In this document: positions 1 through 8,694 of the stretch, piece by piece
Layout of the letters: each line of letters starts with the position of its first letter
Position numbering within the stretch: position 1 is the stretch's first letter
NCBI GenBank assembly: GCA_018241965.1
Contig: JAFECS010000049.1
Coordinates: 50,018 to 114,017 of the forward strand
Length of the DNA: 64,000 nucleotides
Origin: Pseudomonadota bacterium
GTDB lineage: Bacteria > Pseudomonadota > Gammaproteobacteria > Berkiellales > Berkiellaceae
Reading direction: 5' to 3'
Made by a program: the position numbers and the translations under genes
The notes under the pieces: model-generated
The model's database searches: none
The model's input: the letters and a program-made list of their open reading frames with translations, nothing else
What the model was told of the DNA's origin: nothing

Positions 1-1
1 A

Positions 2-1375
2 GCCCAAGAAGAGCAAGCAAGAGCACTAAAAGAAGCTGAAGCTAAACAACAAGCAAAGATACAAGTGGATGAAGTTACTGCCAAATTACGCGCACTGCAA
101 TTAACCCCCCCGCCTGCTCTCCCGGTTTACTTACCCAATGAGCCTACGACTCATACCATCACAGTTAGTGAAAAAGTAAAAAGAATATTAACTTTGATTA
201 ATGCGCGCGGTTATTATGCGGTTATCGTAGGGGGAGAAGTCCGAGATAAATTATTAGGTCTTACGCCACATGACTCGGATCTGTTAACCAACTGCCCAGC
301 CAATGAGCTGCGTGAGATCTTGGGTCATGATTACCGGCTTAGCATCAATCCTTTTAATCCGAATAAATTTGATATCCAAGACGAAAATATTGATATCCTA
401 TGCTCTTCGCTTCCCTTAGAAGAAGAATTAGCTTCGCGCGATCTGTGCGTTAATACCTTTATCGCCGATAGAGATGGCAAGGTTTATGATTTGCTCAAAT
501 ATATTCACTTTTTACGATACAAAGAGTTAATGCTAATTCAAAGTAAAATAAGTCCCGATGAAAGATTTCAAAAAGATCCTTCATTAATGATGCGTCTTAT
601 CCGCTTATATTCACATTTAAAAAAGGCTATTCCTGATCTAAGTATACCGCGTCATTATGTGCAGTACCTTAGAAAAACAGCATCTTTTCTAACCTGCCAA
701 CCTTTTGGCGTTTATTTAAAAAATGTTGAATTATTATTTAACCAAGGTCTAGCAAGGGATAATTTCAATGCATTAAATTTTTGTGGCATGACACACCATT
801 TATTTCCTGCCGCTGCGCAAAAATGCTTAACCTGTGATATGCGCCCCTTTATACTGTTTTTACATGAAAAGCTCACTAACATTGACTTGTTGGATGAACA
901 GACACGAAAATCACAGCATTCTTCATATCATTTTCTGGCTCTTTTATTGTTGCCAGAAGTGATTAATCAAATGGTACTTAACCTCACGCCAACCCATGTT
1001 GATGCTATCACGCAAACAAGTAACTTTTTTTGCAACAATTATTTGGGCAAATTTGATGAACCAACCCAAACTTATCTTGGCATGACTGAAGGCGAAAAAA
1101 GCTGCTTTAACATGAATATGAAGATTATTTTAAAAAGCTATTATGAAGAATATTTGAGCAATTACCCAAGATATTGCCAAATAATATACCAACAAAGTAT
1201 GCAACAAGATGTCTTGGCGCCCGAGGGTGAAATGGCGGCGGCAGCTTCGCCGGTGACACCAGCGTATCACCAAACGAGGCAGCGCGGCGCTCAGGGGAGA
1301 AGAACCCCTAAATCAGACAGTGAAGTGGCACAGCAGGAACATAAATGTGCAGGCACAAAAGCGGCAAAAAAATAA
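2..1375 (+). CDS. Poly(A) polymerase-like nucleotidyltransferase with coiled-coil N-terminus (5' partial)
   Basis: The reading frame is open to the left edge, so this is the 3' part of a longer gene; a GTG at 65 is an internal alternative start. The first ~20 codons encode an Ala/Glu/Lys/Gln-rich helix that looks like a coiled coil. A class II nucleotidyltransferase head follows, with GGEVRDKLLG and the metal-binding pair in HDSD, then a possible third carboxylate in NIDIL. A PcnB-type region comes next (SRDLCVNTF, a KDP..MMRLIR motif, and LFP near the middle). These features are shared by bacterial poly(A) polymerases and CCA-adding enzymes, which add nucleotides to RNA 3' ends. The sequence is divergent, and the last ~50 residues are low-complexity and basic. 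It could be housekeeping PcnB, but the unusual N-terminus suggests a multidomain accessory or effector protein. It converges on sodC with a 4-base gap. Confidence 0.65.
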   Translation, partial: AQEEQARALKEAEAKQQAKIQVDEVTAKLRALQLTPPPALPVYLPNEPTTHTITVSEKVKRILTLINARGYYAVIVGGEVRDKLLGLTPHDSDLLTNCPANELREILGHDYRLSINPFNPNKFDIQDENIDILCSSLPLEEELASRDLCVNTFIADRDGKVYDLLKYIHFLRYKELMLIQSKISPDERFQKDPSLMMRLIRLYSHLKKAIPDLSIPRHYVQYLRKTASFLTCQPFGVYLKNVELLFNQGLARDNFNALNFCGMTHHLFPAAAQKCLTCDMRPFILFLHEKLTNIDLLDEQTRKSQHSSYHFLALLLLPEVINQMVLNLTPTHVDAITQTSNFFCNNYLGKFDEPTQTYLGMTEGEKSCFNMNMKIILKSYYEEYLSNYPRYCQIIYQQSMQQDVLAPEGEMAAAASPVTPAYHQTRQRGAQGRRTPKSDSEVAQQEHKCAGTKAAKK

Positions 1376-1379
1376 TTGC

Positions 1380-1934
1380 CTAACTTATCGTACCACAGGC
1401 AATTCTATCGCCACCACCACCCATTGGAGGGACATCTGAATAATTATCCGCACCTTTATGGATCATAATGGAACGATCTTTGAGATCGGCTACTTTTAAA
1501 CGTTTTGCAAACAAGGTTTCATTGGCTTGACCTTTATCATCTACTGTCAGCAACGGAAGATCTCCTAAATGACCTTGGCCATTGGGGCCTAAATGATGAC
1601 CGGTATGCGCTGGATCAAGATGACCACCTGCAGCCAGGCCAGCTTGCCATTTACCGTCTTTTTCAGCGCCTTCACATTTTGGATTTTCATGCACGTGAAA
1701 ACCATGTTGTCCTGGCGCTAATTTAGAAAGTTGGGTTTTAATTTCTAAACCTTGTGCTGAGTCCGTGAAAGTAATAGTCCCAATTTTTTCACCCATACCG
1801 TGCGTTTTAGCATCTTGCGTTAGTAAAAATACTTCCACGGTTTTAGAAGGGTTTTCAGCAGCAAAGCTGTGGGGCATCGCTAAAACGATACTTACCATTA
1901 TGAGCTTTTTTAGCCATTTGGCATTCCTTTTCAT
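1380..1934 (-). CDS. sodC: Periplasmic Cu/Zn superoxide dismutase
   Basis: Converts superoxide to oxygen and hydrogen peroxide in the periplasm. The protein starts with a basic, hydrophobic signal peptide ending near SFA-AE. It has the copper-ligand motif HGFHVHE, the cysteine in NPKCEG, a His/Asp-rich zinc loop (GGHLDP, GHHLGP, GDLP), and the C-terminal GGGGDRIACG with the second disulfide cysteine. Its 184 residues are normal for bacterial SodC. I chose ATG 1934 because the GGAG Shine-Dalgarno is well spaced from it; the adjacent upstream GTG (1937) is too close. In intracellular bacteria SodC commonly protects against host oxidative burst; that role is inferred here. Confidence 0.95.
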   Translation of the reverse strand: MKRNAKWLKKLIMVSIVLAMPHSFAAENPSKTVEVFLLTQDAKTHGMGEKIGTITFTDSAQGLEIKTQLSKLAPGQHGFHVHENPKCEGAEKDGKWQAGLAAGGHLDPAHTGHHLGPNGQGHLGDLPLLTVDDKGQANETLFAKRLKVADLKDRSIMIHKGADNYSDVPPMGGGGDRIACGTIS

Positions 1935-2092
1935 CACAATCTCCTTTTTATCATTGCCAAGATAATAATTGATTTTAAATTACCTTTTTTACCTAAAACT
2001 ACAGCAAATTTCTCAAAGCGCTGGCAGATGATTGAGATCCTGGTTAAATATGGTAAATTGCATGCCAATAAACTAACAACAGTGTGAATGCC

Positions 2093-2920
2093 ATGACATT
2101 TATCAATATTAGCGGCTACAGATTTATCAACTTAACCAACTTAGAAGAATTAAAACTTCAATTGGAAAGCTTTTGCCAAAATCAGGCACTCAAGGGGACG
2201 ATTTTATTAGGTGCCGAAGGGATAAATGCCTTTTTAAGTGGGTCACGGTCTATGATAGATGCCTTTTATGCATTTCTACCTACTGTTGGTTTTCCTGATA
2301 TGGCATTTAAAGAAAGTGAATCACACGTTTGCCCATTTAAATACATGCGCGTAAAAATTAAAAAAGAAATCGTGACTATGGGGGTTTTTGATCTTGATCT
2401 TGAAAAAAACCATGCGCCAGCCTTAAGTGCCCAAATGTTTAAGCAATGGCTTGAAGAAGGCAAAGATATGATAGTGCTGGATACGCGCAATGATTATGAA
2501 GTGCAATTGGGCACCTTTACCAATGCCATTCATTTAGATATAAAGAATTTTCGCGCTTTTCCCAAAGCTTGCGAACAAATAGCGCATCTTAAAAATAAAA
2601 CTATCGTGACATTTTGCACTGGCGGCATTCGCTGTGAAAAAGCAGCCCCCTACTTAGTATCCCAAGGGTTTACCGATGTGTACCAATTAGATGGCGGCAT
2701 TTTAAAATACTTAGAAGAATTTAATAACGCACATTTTGAAGGCGAATGCTTTGTGTTTGATAAACGTATCGCCGTGGATACTCAGCTCGCCCAAACGCAT
2801 ACTGTTCAATGCCACAACTGCAGGCACCCTGTGAGCGAACAAGATCAGCACTCAGAGTATTATGTGGAAGGGAAATCCTGCAGAAATTGCTATCACCACG
2901 AGAGCTTTTCGCCATTATAA
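2093..2920 (+). CDS. trhO: tRNA uridine(34) hydroxylase, rhodanese family (TrhO/YceA)
   Basis: TrhO catalyses oxygen-dependent hydroxylation of U34 in some tRNAs, on the way to 5-(carboxy)methoxyuridine. The N-terminal ~100 residues match the acylphosphatase-like UPF0176 domain (ILLGAEGINAFLSG). They are followed by a rhodanese domain with DTRNDYE and the active-site loop CTGGIRCEKA, then a Cys-rich tail with C..C and C..C pairs (CHNC, CRNC) that may bind zinc. The 275-residue length is slightly short for the family but complete. ATG 2093 is preferred over in-frame GTG 2084, though neither has a strong ribosome-binding site. The 3' end overlaps the convergent SDR gene by 28 bases. Confidence 0.92.
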   Translation: MTFINISGYRFINLTNLEELKLQLESFCQNQALKGTILLGAEGINAFLSGSRSMIDAFYAFLPTVGFPDMAFKESESHVCPFKYMRVKIKKEIVTMGVFDLDLEKNHAPALSAQMFKQWLEEGKDMIVLDTRNDYEVQLGTFTNAIHLDIKNFRAFPKACEQIAHLKNKTIVTFCTGGIRCEKAAPYLVSQGFTDVYQLDGGILKYLEEFNNAHFEGECFVFDKRIAVDTQLAQTHTVQCHNCRHPVSEQDQHSEYYVEGKSCRNCYHHESFSPL

Positions 2921-3582
2921 CGAATGTATTCTACTTGCCCTGGCTTTGGATTATAGCTTTGCATAACTTTGAACATCCCCGCCACGCTATCTTGTGCAGA
3001 TAATGATGCCGCATCGCCGCCCATGCGGGTTTTCACCCAACCCGGATGTAATAAGAGCACTTTAATATGTTGAGAGGCCAAATCAATGGCAGCGCTTTTC
3101 ATCACCATATTTAAAGCCGCTTTACTGGCACGATAACTATAATACCCACCGCTGGTATTTTCACTGATGCTGCCCATGCTGCTAGAAAGCGAAGCAATCA
3201 GCTTTTTTTCACTTTTGGCAACATGCCCTATCAGCGCTTGCATCATATTTAGGGCGCCGACCGTATTGATTTGAAAGGTTTTCATCATACTTTGGGGGGT
3301 GACCGTTTCTAAAGAATCATTTTCTAAATAACCGGCATTATTCAGCAAAATATCAATTGGGGAATCAATAGCCGCGCTTAAGGCCTGAATACTTTCTGGC
3401 ATTGTAATATCCACTGTGTAAAGTGAAATATTTTTATGCGCTTGCGCCAACGCTTTAAGATCTTGCGCTGTGCTCATATCTTTACAACAAGCAAAAATTT
3501 GCCAGCCTGCTTTTGCATATTGTTTGGTGAATTCTAAACCTATGCCGCGGTTGGCCCCGGTGATTAAAATGGTGTGTGTCAT
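2893..3582 (-). CDS. SDR-family NAD(P)-dependent oxidoreductase (C-factor-like)
   Basis: Classical short-chain dehydrogenase/reductase of 229 residues. Visible motifs are the N-terminal cofactor-binding TGANRGIG, the structural LLNNAG, and the catalytic serine block SLSSSMG followed by YRASK (Tyr and Lys). PGWVKTRMGG follows, as in C-factor/CsgA-like and carbonyl-reductase-like members. The substrate cannot be told from sequence. The gene is probably monocistronic, convergent with and overlapping trhO, and divergent from ppa. Confidence 0.9.
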   Translation of the reverse strand: MTHTILITGANRGIGLEFTKQYAKAGWQIFACCKDMSTAQDLKALAQAHKNISLYTVDITMPESIQALSAAIDSPIDILLNNAGYLENDSLETVTPQSMMKTFQINTVGALNMMQALIGHVAKSEKKLIASLSSSMGSISENTSGGYYSYRASKAALNMVMKSAAIDLASQHIKVLLLHPGWVKTRMGGDAASLSAQDSVAGMFKVMQSYNPKPGQVEYIRYNGEKLSW

Positions 3583-3696
3583 CTTGCATACCTATATTTT
3601 CTATCAACTCTGTGATAGTGTGGCACTCTTTTTGGGCGCGAAAAAGCGCTATACTCATTAAAATAACATGTTAAATAGATAACTATAGGAAAGGCC

Positions 3697-4233
3697 ATGG
3701 GTTTAGCAAGTATTAGTGCAGGAGAGCATGTTCCTGATGAAATTTATGTGATCATCGAGATCCCTGCACATAGCGAACCAATTAAATACGAAGTCGATAA
3801 AAAAACAGGGGCTTTGTTTGTGGATAGATTTTTAACCACCAGCATGCACTACCCTTGTGATTACGGGTATATCCCCGGAACTTTGTCGGACGATGGCGAT
3901 CCTGTGGATGTATTGGTGATTACGCCTATCCCAGTGAACCGTGGTTGTGTGATTTCGTGTCGCCCAATTGGATTACTGGCCATGACTGATGAAGCCGGAG
4001 AAGATAAAAAAATCCTTGCTGTGCCGGTATCCAAATTAACCAGCCTTTATCAGCACGTTCAAAAGCTAGAAGATCTGCCCCCTTCTTTGTTACATCAGAT
4101 CTCACACTTTTTTACCCATTATAAAGATCTCGAAGAAGGCAAATGGGTGAAATTAGATGGTTGGCGCGATGTAGAGGCAGCGAAAAAAGAAATAAATGAA
4201 AGTATTGAGCGGTATAAGAAAAATAAATCATAA
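3697..4233 (+). CDS. ppa: Inorganic pyrophosphatase, family I
   Basis: Hydrolyses cytoplasmic pyrophosphate to phosphate, pulling biosynthetic reactions forward. The family I signature [10 protein letters not shown] carries the metal-binding aspartates; KYEVDKKTG and DYGYIPGT flank the active site. Its 178 residues are the usual length. An AGGAAAGG ribosome-binding site sits 5 bases before ATG 3697. A possible -10 hexamer TATACT lies at 3650-3655, with no convincing -35. Confidence 0.96.
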   Translation: MGLASISAGEHVPDEIYVIIEIPAHSEPIKYEVDKKTGALFVDRFLTTSMHYPCDYGYIPGTLSDDGDPVDVLVITPIPVNRGCVISCRPIGLLAMTDEAGEDKKILAVPVSKLTSLYQHVQKLEDLPPSLLHQISHFFTHYKDLEEGKWVKLDGWRDVEAAKKEINESIERYKKNKS

Positions 4234-4285
4234 TTTTGAGCAGGATCCAAACGAATTACCGAAAAATGATGTCGCGATAGCGACA

Positions 4286-4402
4286 AAAAAATCTTCCCTT
4301 GTAAAGGGAAGAGGCGTGCTCTTGCACGCACAGAAGGATTTTATAAAGATAAAATCTCTCTATGCGCTTCGCGCCTCTCTCCTTTACAAGGAGAGATCTT
4401 TG
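4286..4402. repeat. Large imperfect inverted repeat (MITE/REP-like palindromic element)
   Basis: Two ~50-base arms are imperfect reverse complements of each other around an AT-rich centre near 4345. The left arm contains the palindrome CTTCCCTT..AAGGGAAG (4293-4311) and the hairpin GCGTGC-TCTT-GCACGC (4314-4329). The right arm contains GCGCTTCGCGC and TCTCTCCTT-TAC-AAGGAGAGA (4376-4396). Flanking hairpins GTCGC/GCGAC (4271-4284) and GGTTGC/GCAACC (4402-4416) may belong to it. The 331-base gap between ppa and the next gene holds only this element and a short AT-rich stretch. The element at 8630-8680 has the same two-palindrome design. No transposase is encoded, so it looks like a non-autonomous intergenic repeat. 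Confidence 0.75.
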
Positions 4403-4564
4403 GTTGCTTCGCAACCTGCCTCAAATACTCCGTTTAAATACACCCTTCCTTTTATCTTAGGATCTTTAGTTCTTATCTTAATTAACATGCGCTAACACCT
4501 TGATTTAATGTAAATTCAGTTAACTTGATTTTAATTTGAATTTACTTATCTCTGGGGTGAAGCA

Positions 4565-5428
4565 ATGTTAAACAGTTTATACATCTCTGCAACAGCAGCA
4601 GAAAAAACAGCTTTGAATGATTTTATTGATACTATTCTTCATGACGAAACTTTAAACGAAAAAACGACCCTTGCTGAGCAAATACAATATGTTCAAGTAG
4701 CTGCAGCAATGGGACAAATTACGCTTTCCAGCGAACAAGCTAAAGACATTCTGACGTCACAAACTGAAGTTATCGATGAGATTGCGCAAACAGTACTTGC
4801 CAAACAAGGTAAAAAACTCCACCCTAATGCTATATTAGCCTTACAAACAGGATTATGTTTAGCCGCGCTTTACTATGCGCCAGGATTAATCACTTTATAT
4901 ACTGGTAAAGAATTATTCAAAAAAGTAGTAGAAGCTCGCGCTGGCAAAGCATATGCAGGTTTGGTAGAACCAGGTTTAATGCTTACAAGTTACGCTACCG
5001 GAACACCAGCACTGAATACACTAACCCAAATGAACAGCGCTTTACCAGAATGTGCAAAAACTTCCTATTATAGGCAAATTCCCGCTTTTATCATCGCACA
5101 AAAATTAATTGATAATGCTTCGCAGCCTTTACAAAGATTAGCCCAATTAGCAGTGGACCAAGAAGTAAATGAGTCTGCCCGTGATTTCTTTGATATTATG
5201 TATGGACACGCAGATGATGAAACTTTAGCGAAATACAAAGGTTCATTGGCTACCATGACAATCGATGAAATGGCTACCCATATGGTCAATGGCGTTATGT
5301 GGGCCTGGAATAGATTGCCTTCAATGAGAGGAACACCAATTGCTGCCACAGCTACGACACTTACTCCAGGAGCTGATGATGTCGTTGTTGAAGTCCCAAG
5401 AGCAGAAAGCAAAAATCTCACTGCCTAA
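4565..5428 (+). CDS. Hypothetical protein, mostly helical
   Basis: Not recognised. It is a 287-residue soluble-looking helical protein with one long hydrophobic stretch around residues 93-118 (ALQTGLCLAALYYAPG). The tail is Thr/Ala/Val-rich. No signal peptide and no catalytic motif are visible. A GGGGTGA ribosome-binding site precedes ATG 4565 at good spacing, so it is a real gene. It is monocistronic between the palindromic element and the convergent alr. In this setting it could be a lineage-specific or host-interaction protein, but nothing in the sequence proves that. Confidence 0.8.
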   Translation: MLNSLYISATAAEKTALNDFIDTILHDETLNEKTTLAEQIQYVQVAAAMGQITLSSEQAKDILTSQTEVIDEIAQTVLAKQGKKLHPNAILALQTGLCLAALYYAPGLITLYTGKELFKKVVEARAGKAYAGLVEPGLMLTSYATGTPALNTLTQMNSALPECAKTSYYRQIPAFIIAQKLIDNASQPLQRLAQLAVDQEVNESARDFFDIMYGHADDETLAKYKGSLATMTIDEMATHMVNGVMWAWNRLPSMRGTPIAATATTLTPGADDVVVEVPRAESKNLTA

Positions 5429-5437
5429 AAGTAATTG

Positions 5438-6523
5438 CTAACTGATTACTTCGACATGCACCCGTTCGGTGAAACGGCAAAATAGTTCATAGGGAATAGT
5501 GAGTGCATGTCGGGCAACTTCTTCAATGGGCAGATCTTTGCCCCACAGTGTGACCGGCATTCCCACTTCAACGTGTTTTACATTCGATAAATCAACCGCC
5601 AACATGTCCATGGAAACTCTGCCCACAGTCGTGACACGTTGACCATTGACTAACACGGGCGTGCCATTTCTGGCATGCCAAGGATAACCATCACCATAGC
5701 CCATGGCGACAATCCCAACTTTACAAGTTTTATGATGGTTTTCCCACGTTTGGCCATAACCGACTTTATCACCCTCGGCAATATCTCTGATTGCGATGAT
5801 CTCCGATTGTAAGCTCATGGCTGGAATAAGATTAAAATCCTTGCCCACACTATCGGCAAAAGGGGAAGCGCCATAAAGCATTAAGCCAGGGCGCACCCAA
5901 TCGGCATGCGTTTGCGGCCAAGCAATAATGCCGGCTGAATTTGCTAGGCAGCGCTCACCTACTCGCTTACCCACAATCTCGTTAAATCGTTCATATTGAC
6001 GCATGGTTAATGTGTGTTGTTTATCATCGGCTTGCGCAAAATGCGTCATATAACCAATAATTTCAACACAATGTAAATCTTTTAAAACACTATAGGCCTC
6101 ATCAAATTCGTGGCTTGCAAAGCCAAGACGGTTCATGCCCGTATTCACTTTTAGCCAAATTTTGAACTTTTCACCGCCTTGGTGAGGATAATTTTTAAGG
6201 GCTTGAATTTGTTGCCAATGATGCACGACTAAGGTGAAATTGTGTTCCAGCACTTGTGGGAGTTCATCTTCTTTAAAGATCCCTTCCATCAACACAATGT
6301 CGGTGAGAATACCTGCTTGGCGAATTTTAACCGCTTCATCGATGCAGGCCACCCCTAGAGCATCACAATCGGAAAGCGTTTTAGCAACTTTGGTTAAACC
6401 ATGCCCATAAGCATTGGCTTTTACCATCGCAATTATTTTTGATTTTGGGGCAAAGGTGCGCACTTGCTGTAAATTATGACGCAAGGCACTTTGCGAAACT
6501 TGAGCCAGTACATTACGACTCAT
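5438..6523 (-). CDS. alr: Alanine racemase
   Basis: PLP-dependent enzyme interconverting L- and D-alanine for peptidoglycan. The PLP lysine is K35 in MVKANAYGHG; the second catalytic base is the tyrosine in VGYGQTW (about Y256). The C-terminal beta domain has VGRVSMDML. At 361 residues it is full length. It is the last gene of rpsF-rpsR-rplI-dnaB-alr, six bases after dnaB, and dnaB-alr linkage is common in Gammaproteobacteria. Confidence 0.97.
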   Translation of the reverse strand: MSRNVLAQVSQSALRHNLQQVRTFAPKSKIIAMVKANAYGHGLTKVAKTLSDCDALGVACIDEAVKIRQAGILTDIVLMEGIFKEDELPQVLEHNFTLVVHHWQQIQALKNYPHQGGEKFKIWLKVNTGMNRLGFASHEFDEAYSVLKDLHCVEIIGYMTHFAQADDKQHTLTMRQYERFNEIVGKRVGERCLANSAGIIAWPQTHADWVRPGLMLYGASPFADSVGKDFNLIPAMSLQSEIIAIRDIAEGDKVGYGQTWENHHKTCKVGIVAMGYGDGYPWHARNGTPVLVNGQRVTTVGRVSMDMLAVDLSNVKHVEVGMPVTLWGKDLPIEEVARHALTIPYELFCRFTERVHVEVIS

Positions 6524-6529
6524 AAGGTA

Positions 6530-7921
6530 TTATCCAATGGTCGGCGCCACATGTTCAGTCATAAAATTATCGAATCTGGTATATTGACCCATAAAGGTTA
6601 AGCGAATGGTACCAATGGGTCCATTACGCTGCTTACCGATAATGATTTCTGCCGTTCCTTTATCGGGGCTATCTTCATTATAGACCTCATCTCGATAAAT
6701 AAAAGCAATTAAGTCCGCATCCTGCTCAATTGCGCCCGATTCACGTAAATCTGACATCACAGGACGTTTATTGGGGCGTTGCTCTAGCGAACGATTGAGC
6801 TGTGATAAAGCAATAAGCGGTACATTCATTTCTTTGGCTAAAGCTTTTAAGCTGCGCGAAATTTCAGAAATTTCGGCTGTTCTGTTTTCAGAATTAGATT
6901 GACCGCGCATCAGCTGTAGATAGTCAACAACAATTAAACCGAGTTTATCTTTCTCTCTAGCAACGCGTCGAGCACGGGCGCGCATTTCGATGGGCGTTAA
7001 TGCTGGTGTTTCATCTATAAATAGTTTTGCATTACTTAAAAGACCCACGGCTGAAGTTAAGCGCGTCCAATCTTCTTCCATCAATTTACCAGTACGTAAC
7101 TTGTTTTGATCTATGCGCCCCAAGGAAGATAACATTCGAAGCGCTAACGCCTCTGCTGGCATTTCCATACTAAATACCAACACCGATTTTTGGCTACGAA
7201 TGGCAGCATGTTCAGCAATATTCATCCCTAAGATTGTTTTACCCATGGAAGGACGGCCTGCCACAATGACCAGATCCCCTGGTTGAAGACCTGTGGTCAT
7301 GCGATCTAAATCGGTAAACCCTGTGGCAATACCTGTAACAGGCGTATTATCATGAAAGCGTTTTTCAATGTTATCTAAAGTTTTTGAGACAATTGAACGA
7401 ATGGCTTCAGGACCTGATCCGCGAATGCCTTTTTCGGCGATATCAAATACTTTCTTTTCGGCTTCATCTAAAATTTCAGCACTGGCCCGACCTTGAGGCT
7501 CAAAAGCCGATTCAGTTATCGTGGTGCCAACAGATATCAATTCACGCAAAATAGATCTTTCATAAACTATATCGGCATAAGCAGCTATGTTTGCTGCACT
7601 GGGGGTATTTTTTGCAAGCTCACCCAGATAAGCCAAGCCACCCACCTCTTCTTGGAATTCCATCTTTTGCAAGCATTCAGAAACAGTGATGACATCAAGA
7701 GGTTTATTTTCTTCCACCAATTTGGCCATGGCGCGAAAAATTAATTGGTGATCTCTTCGATAAAAATGTTTTTCCATAATTTTATCGGCAATGAGATCCC
7801 AAGCCCGGTTATCCAGCATTAAACCGCCTAATACCGCTTGTTCAGCATCTAGCGAATGCGGAGGCAGTTTTAATTTTGCGGTTAGAGAATCCGTTGTTGT
7901 TCTTTCACTTTCTCTTAACAC
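6530..7921 (-). CDS. dnaB: Replicative DNA helicase DnaB
   Basis: Hexameric 5'-3' helicase of the replication fork. The N-terminal DnaB domain starts at PPHSLDAEQAVLGGL. The RecA-like ATPase domain has Walker A GRPSMGKT (residues 222-229), a Walker B ending LIVVDYLQLM, and the arginine/loop motifs SLEQRPNKRP and DLRESGAIEQDAD. Its 463 residues are normal and no intein is present. The next gene in the operon is alr. The 218 bases upstream contain a perfect inverted repeat. Confidence 0.98.
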   Translation of the reverse strand: MLRESERTTTDSLTAKLKLPPHSLDAEQAVLGGLMLDNRAWDLIADKIMEKHFYRRDHQLIFRAMAKLVEENKPLDVITVSECLQKMEFQEEVGGLAYLGELAKNTPSAANIAAYADIVYERSILRELISVGTTITESAFEPQGRASAEILDEAEKKVFDIAEKGIRGSGPEAIRSIVSKTLDNIEKRFHDNTPVTGIATGFTDLDRMTTGLQPGDLVIVAGRPSMGKTILGMNIAEHAAIRSQKSVLVFSMEMPAEALALRMLSSLGRIDQNKLRTGKLMEEDWTRLTSAVGLLSNAKLFIDETPALTPIEMRARARRVAREKDKLGLIVVDYLQLMRGQSNSENRTAEISEISRSLKALAKEMNVPLIALSQLNRSLEQRPNKRPVMSDLRESGAIEQDADLIAFIYRDEVYNEDSPDKGTAEIIIGKQRNGPIGTIRLTFMGQYTRFDNFMTEHVAPTIG

Positions 7922-8005
7922 AGCAGAATCCTTATGTGTAAGTGAATTGAATTAATTTCTTGGATGAAAAGCATGATCGCCGAAAAACTATTTAATTTTT
8001 TCAGC

Positions 8006-8108
8006 GTAGGGGCGCAGCCTGTCTGCGCCCATTAAATCTTAGTTTATTTTAACTTCTATGGATGTTGAAGATGTGTTTGATATGGGCGCAGACAGGCTGC
8101 GCCCCTAC
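8006..8108. repeat. Perfect 27-bp inverted repeat with 49-base loop
   Basis: The arm 8006-8032 (beginning GTAGGGGCGCAGCC) is exactly reverse-complementary to 8082-8108. The spacer of 49 bases is AT-rich. Each arm itself holds an imperfect palindrome (GGCGCAGCC..TCTGCGCC). It lies between rplI and dnaB inside a ribosomal-protein operon, so it would be transcribed and could form a long hairpin. The structure is that of a non-autonomous repeat element (MITE-like). Whether it ends or attenuates transcription of dnaB is unknown; no T-run follows in the minus direction. Confidence 0.85.
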
Positions 8109-8139
8109 AAAGATATTAAATATCTAATACTAGCGTGAG

Positions 8140-8595
8140 CTATTCTTTTTCTTCAGGAACAACCGTAACTTTAGCTTGTGCAATAACTTCAGCATGAAGT
8201 TGTAATTCAATCGTAAAATCACCCAATTCTCTTAATGGACCATTGGGTAATTTAATTTCTTGTCTTGTAACTTCAAGGCCTCTTTCTTTAAAAGCGCGAG
8301 CTATTTCAATGGTACCAATTGAACCAAAGAGTTTACCTTCATCGCCCGCACGTGCTTGAATTTTAATATGAACAGCCGCAAATTCAGCAGCACGCTCTGT
8401 AGCGGCTTTCAATTTGTCTTGGGCTGCTTTTTCAAGCTTTGCTCTTTGTGCTTCAAACTGCGATAAGTTTTCCTTTGTCGCAGGAACCGCTTTACCTTGG
8501 GGGATTAAAAAATTTCTCCCAAAGCCCTTAGCTACTTTGACTTTAGCGCCAAATTTGCCAAGATTTCTTACATTTTCAAGTAATATGACTTCCAT
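8140..8595 (-). CDS. rplI: 50S ribosomal protein L9
   Basis: Binds 23S rRNA. The N-terminal domain has the L9 signature (MEVILLENVRNLGKFG, VKVAKGFGRNFLIP), followed by the long charged connecting helix and the C-terminal domain with KLFGSIGT. Its 151 residues match the family. It lies after rpsR in the rpsF-rpsR-rplI order, with no priB gene between rpsF and rpsR. An AAGAGGTCC-type ribosome-binding site lies upstream. Confidence 0.98.
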   Translation of the reverse strand: MEVILLENVRNLGKFGAKVKVAKGFGRNFLIPQGKAVPATKENLSQFEAQRAKLEKAAQDKLKAATERAAEFAAVHIKIQARAGDEGKLFGSIGTIEIARAFKERGLEVTRQEIKLPNGPLRELGDFTIELQLHAEVIAQAKVTVVPEEKE

Positions 8596-8629
8596 ATTGG
8601 ACCTCTTATAAATTCTGCCACTCCCCCTT

Positions 8630-8680
8630 TCCCCTCACCCGCCCTTCGGGCACCCTCTCCCACAAGGGGAGAGGGAAAAA
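8630..8680. repeat. Palindromic intergenic repeat (CCCTCTCC..GGAGAGGG type)
   Basis: The hairpin CCCTCTCC (8653-8660) / GGAGAGGG (8668-8675) is next to a GCCC-TTC-GGGC hairpin (8641-8651) and a CCCCTCACCC tract. This combination is a very common intergenic repeat type in proteobacterial genomes (recalled, not searched). It sits between rpsR and rplI within one operon, so the mRNA would carry two hairpins there. It shares the two-hairpin layout with the 4286-4402 element. Confidence 0.75.
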
Positions 8681-8694
8681 GGAGTCATGCTGAT

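Noticed and set aside
3620..3640. Sigma-54-like site before ppa (TGGCAC, five bases, TTGG)
   Set aside because: The -12 element lacks the required GC, and ppa is normally a housekeeping sigma-70 gene.
4271..4290. Hairpin GTCGC-GATA-GCGAC followed by A residues as ppa terminator
   Set aside because: On the ppa strand the run is A, not T; read on the other strand the T-run comes before the hairpin.
4196..4495. 99-residue open frame after ppa
   Set aside because: It starts inside ppa and runs through the palindromic element; composition follows the hairpins.
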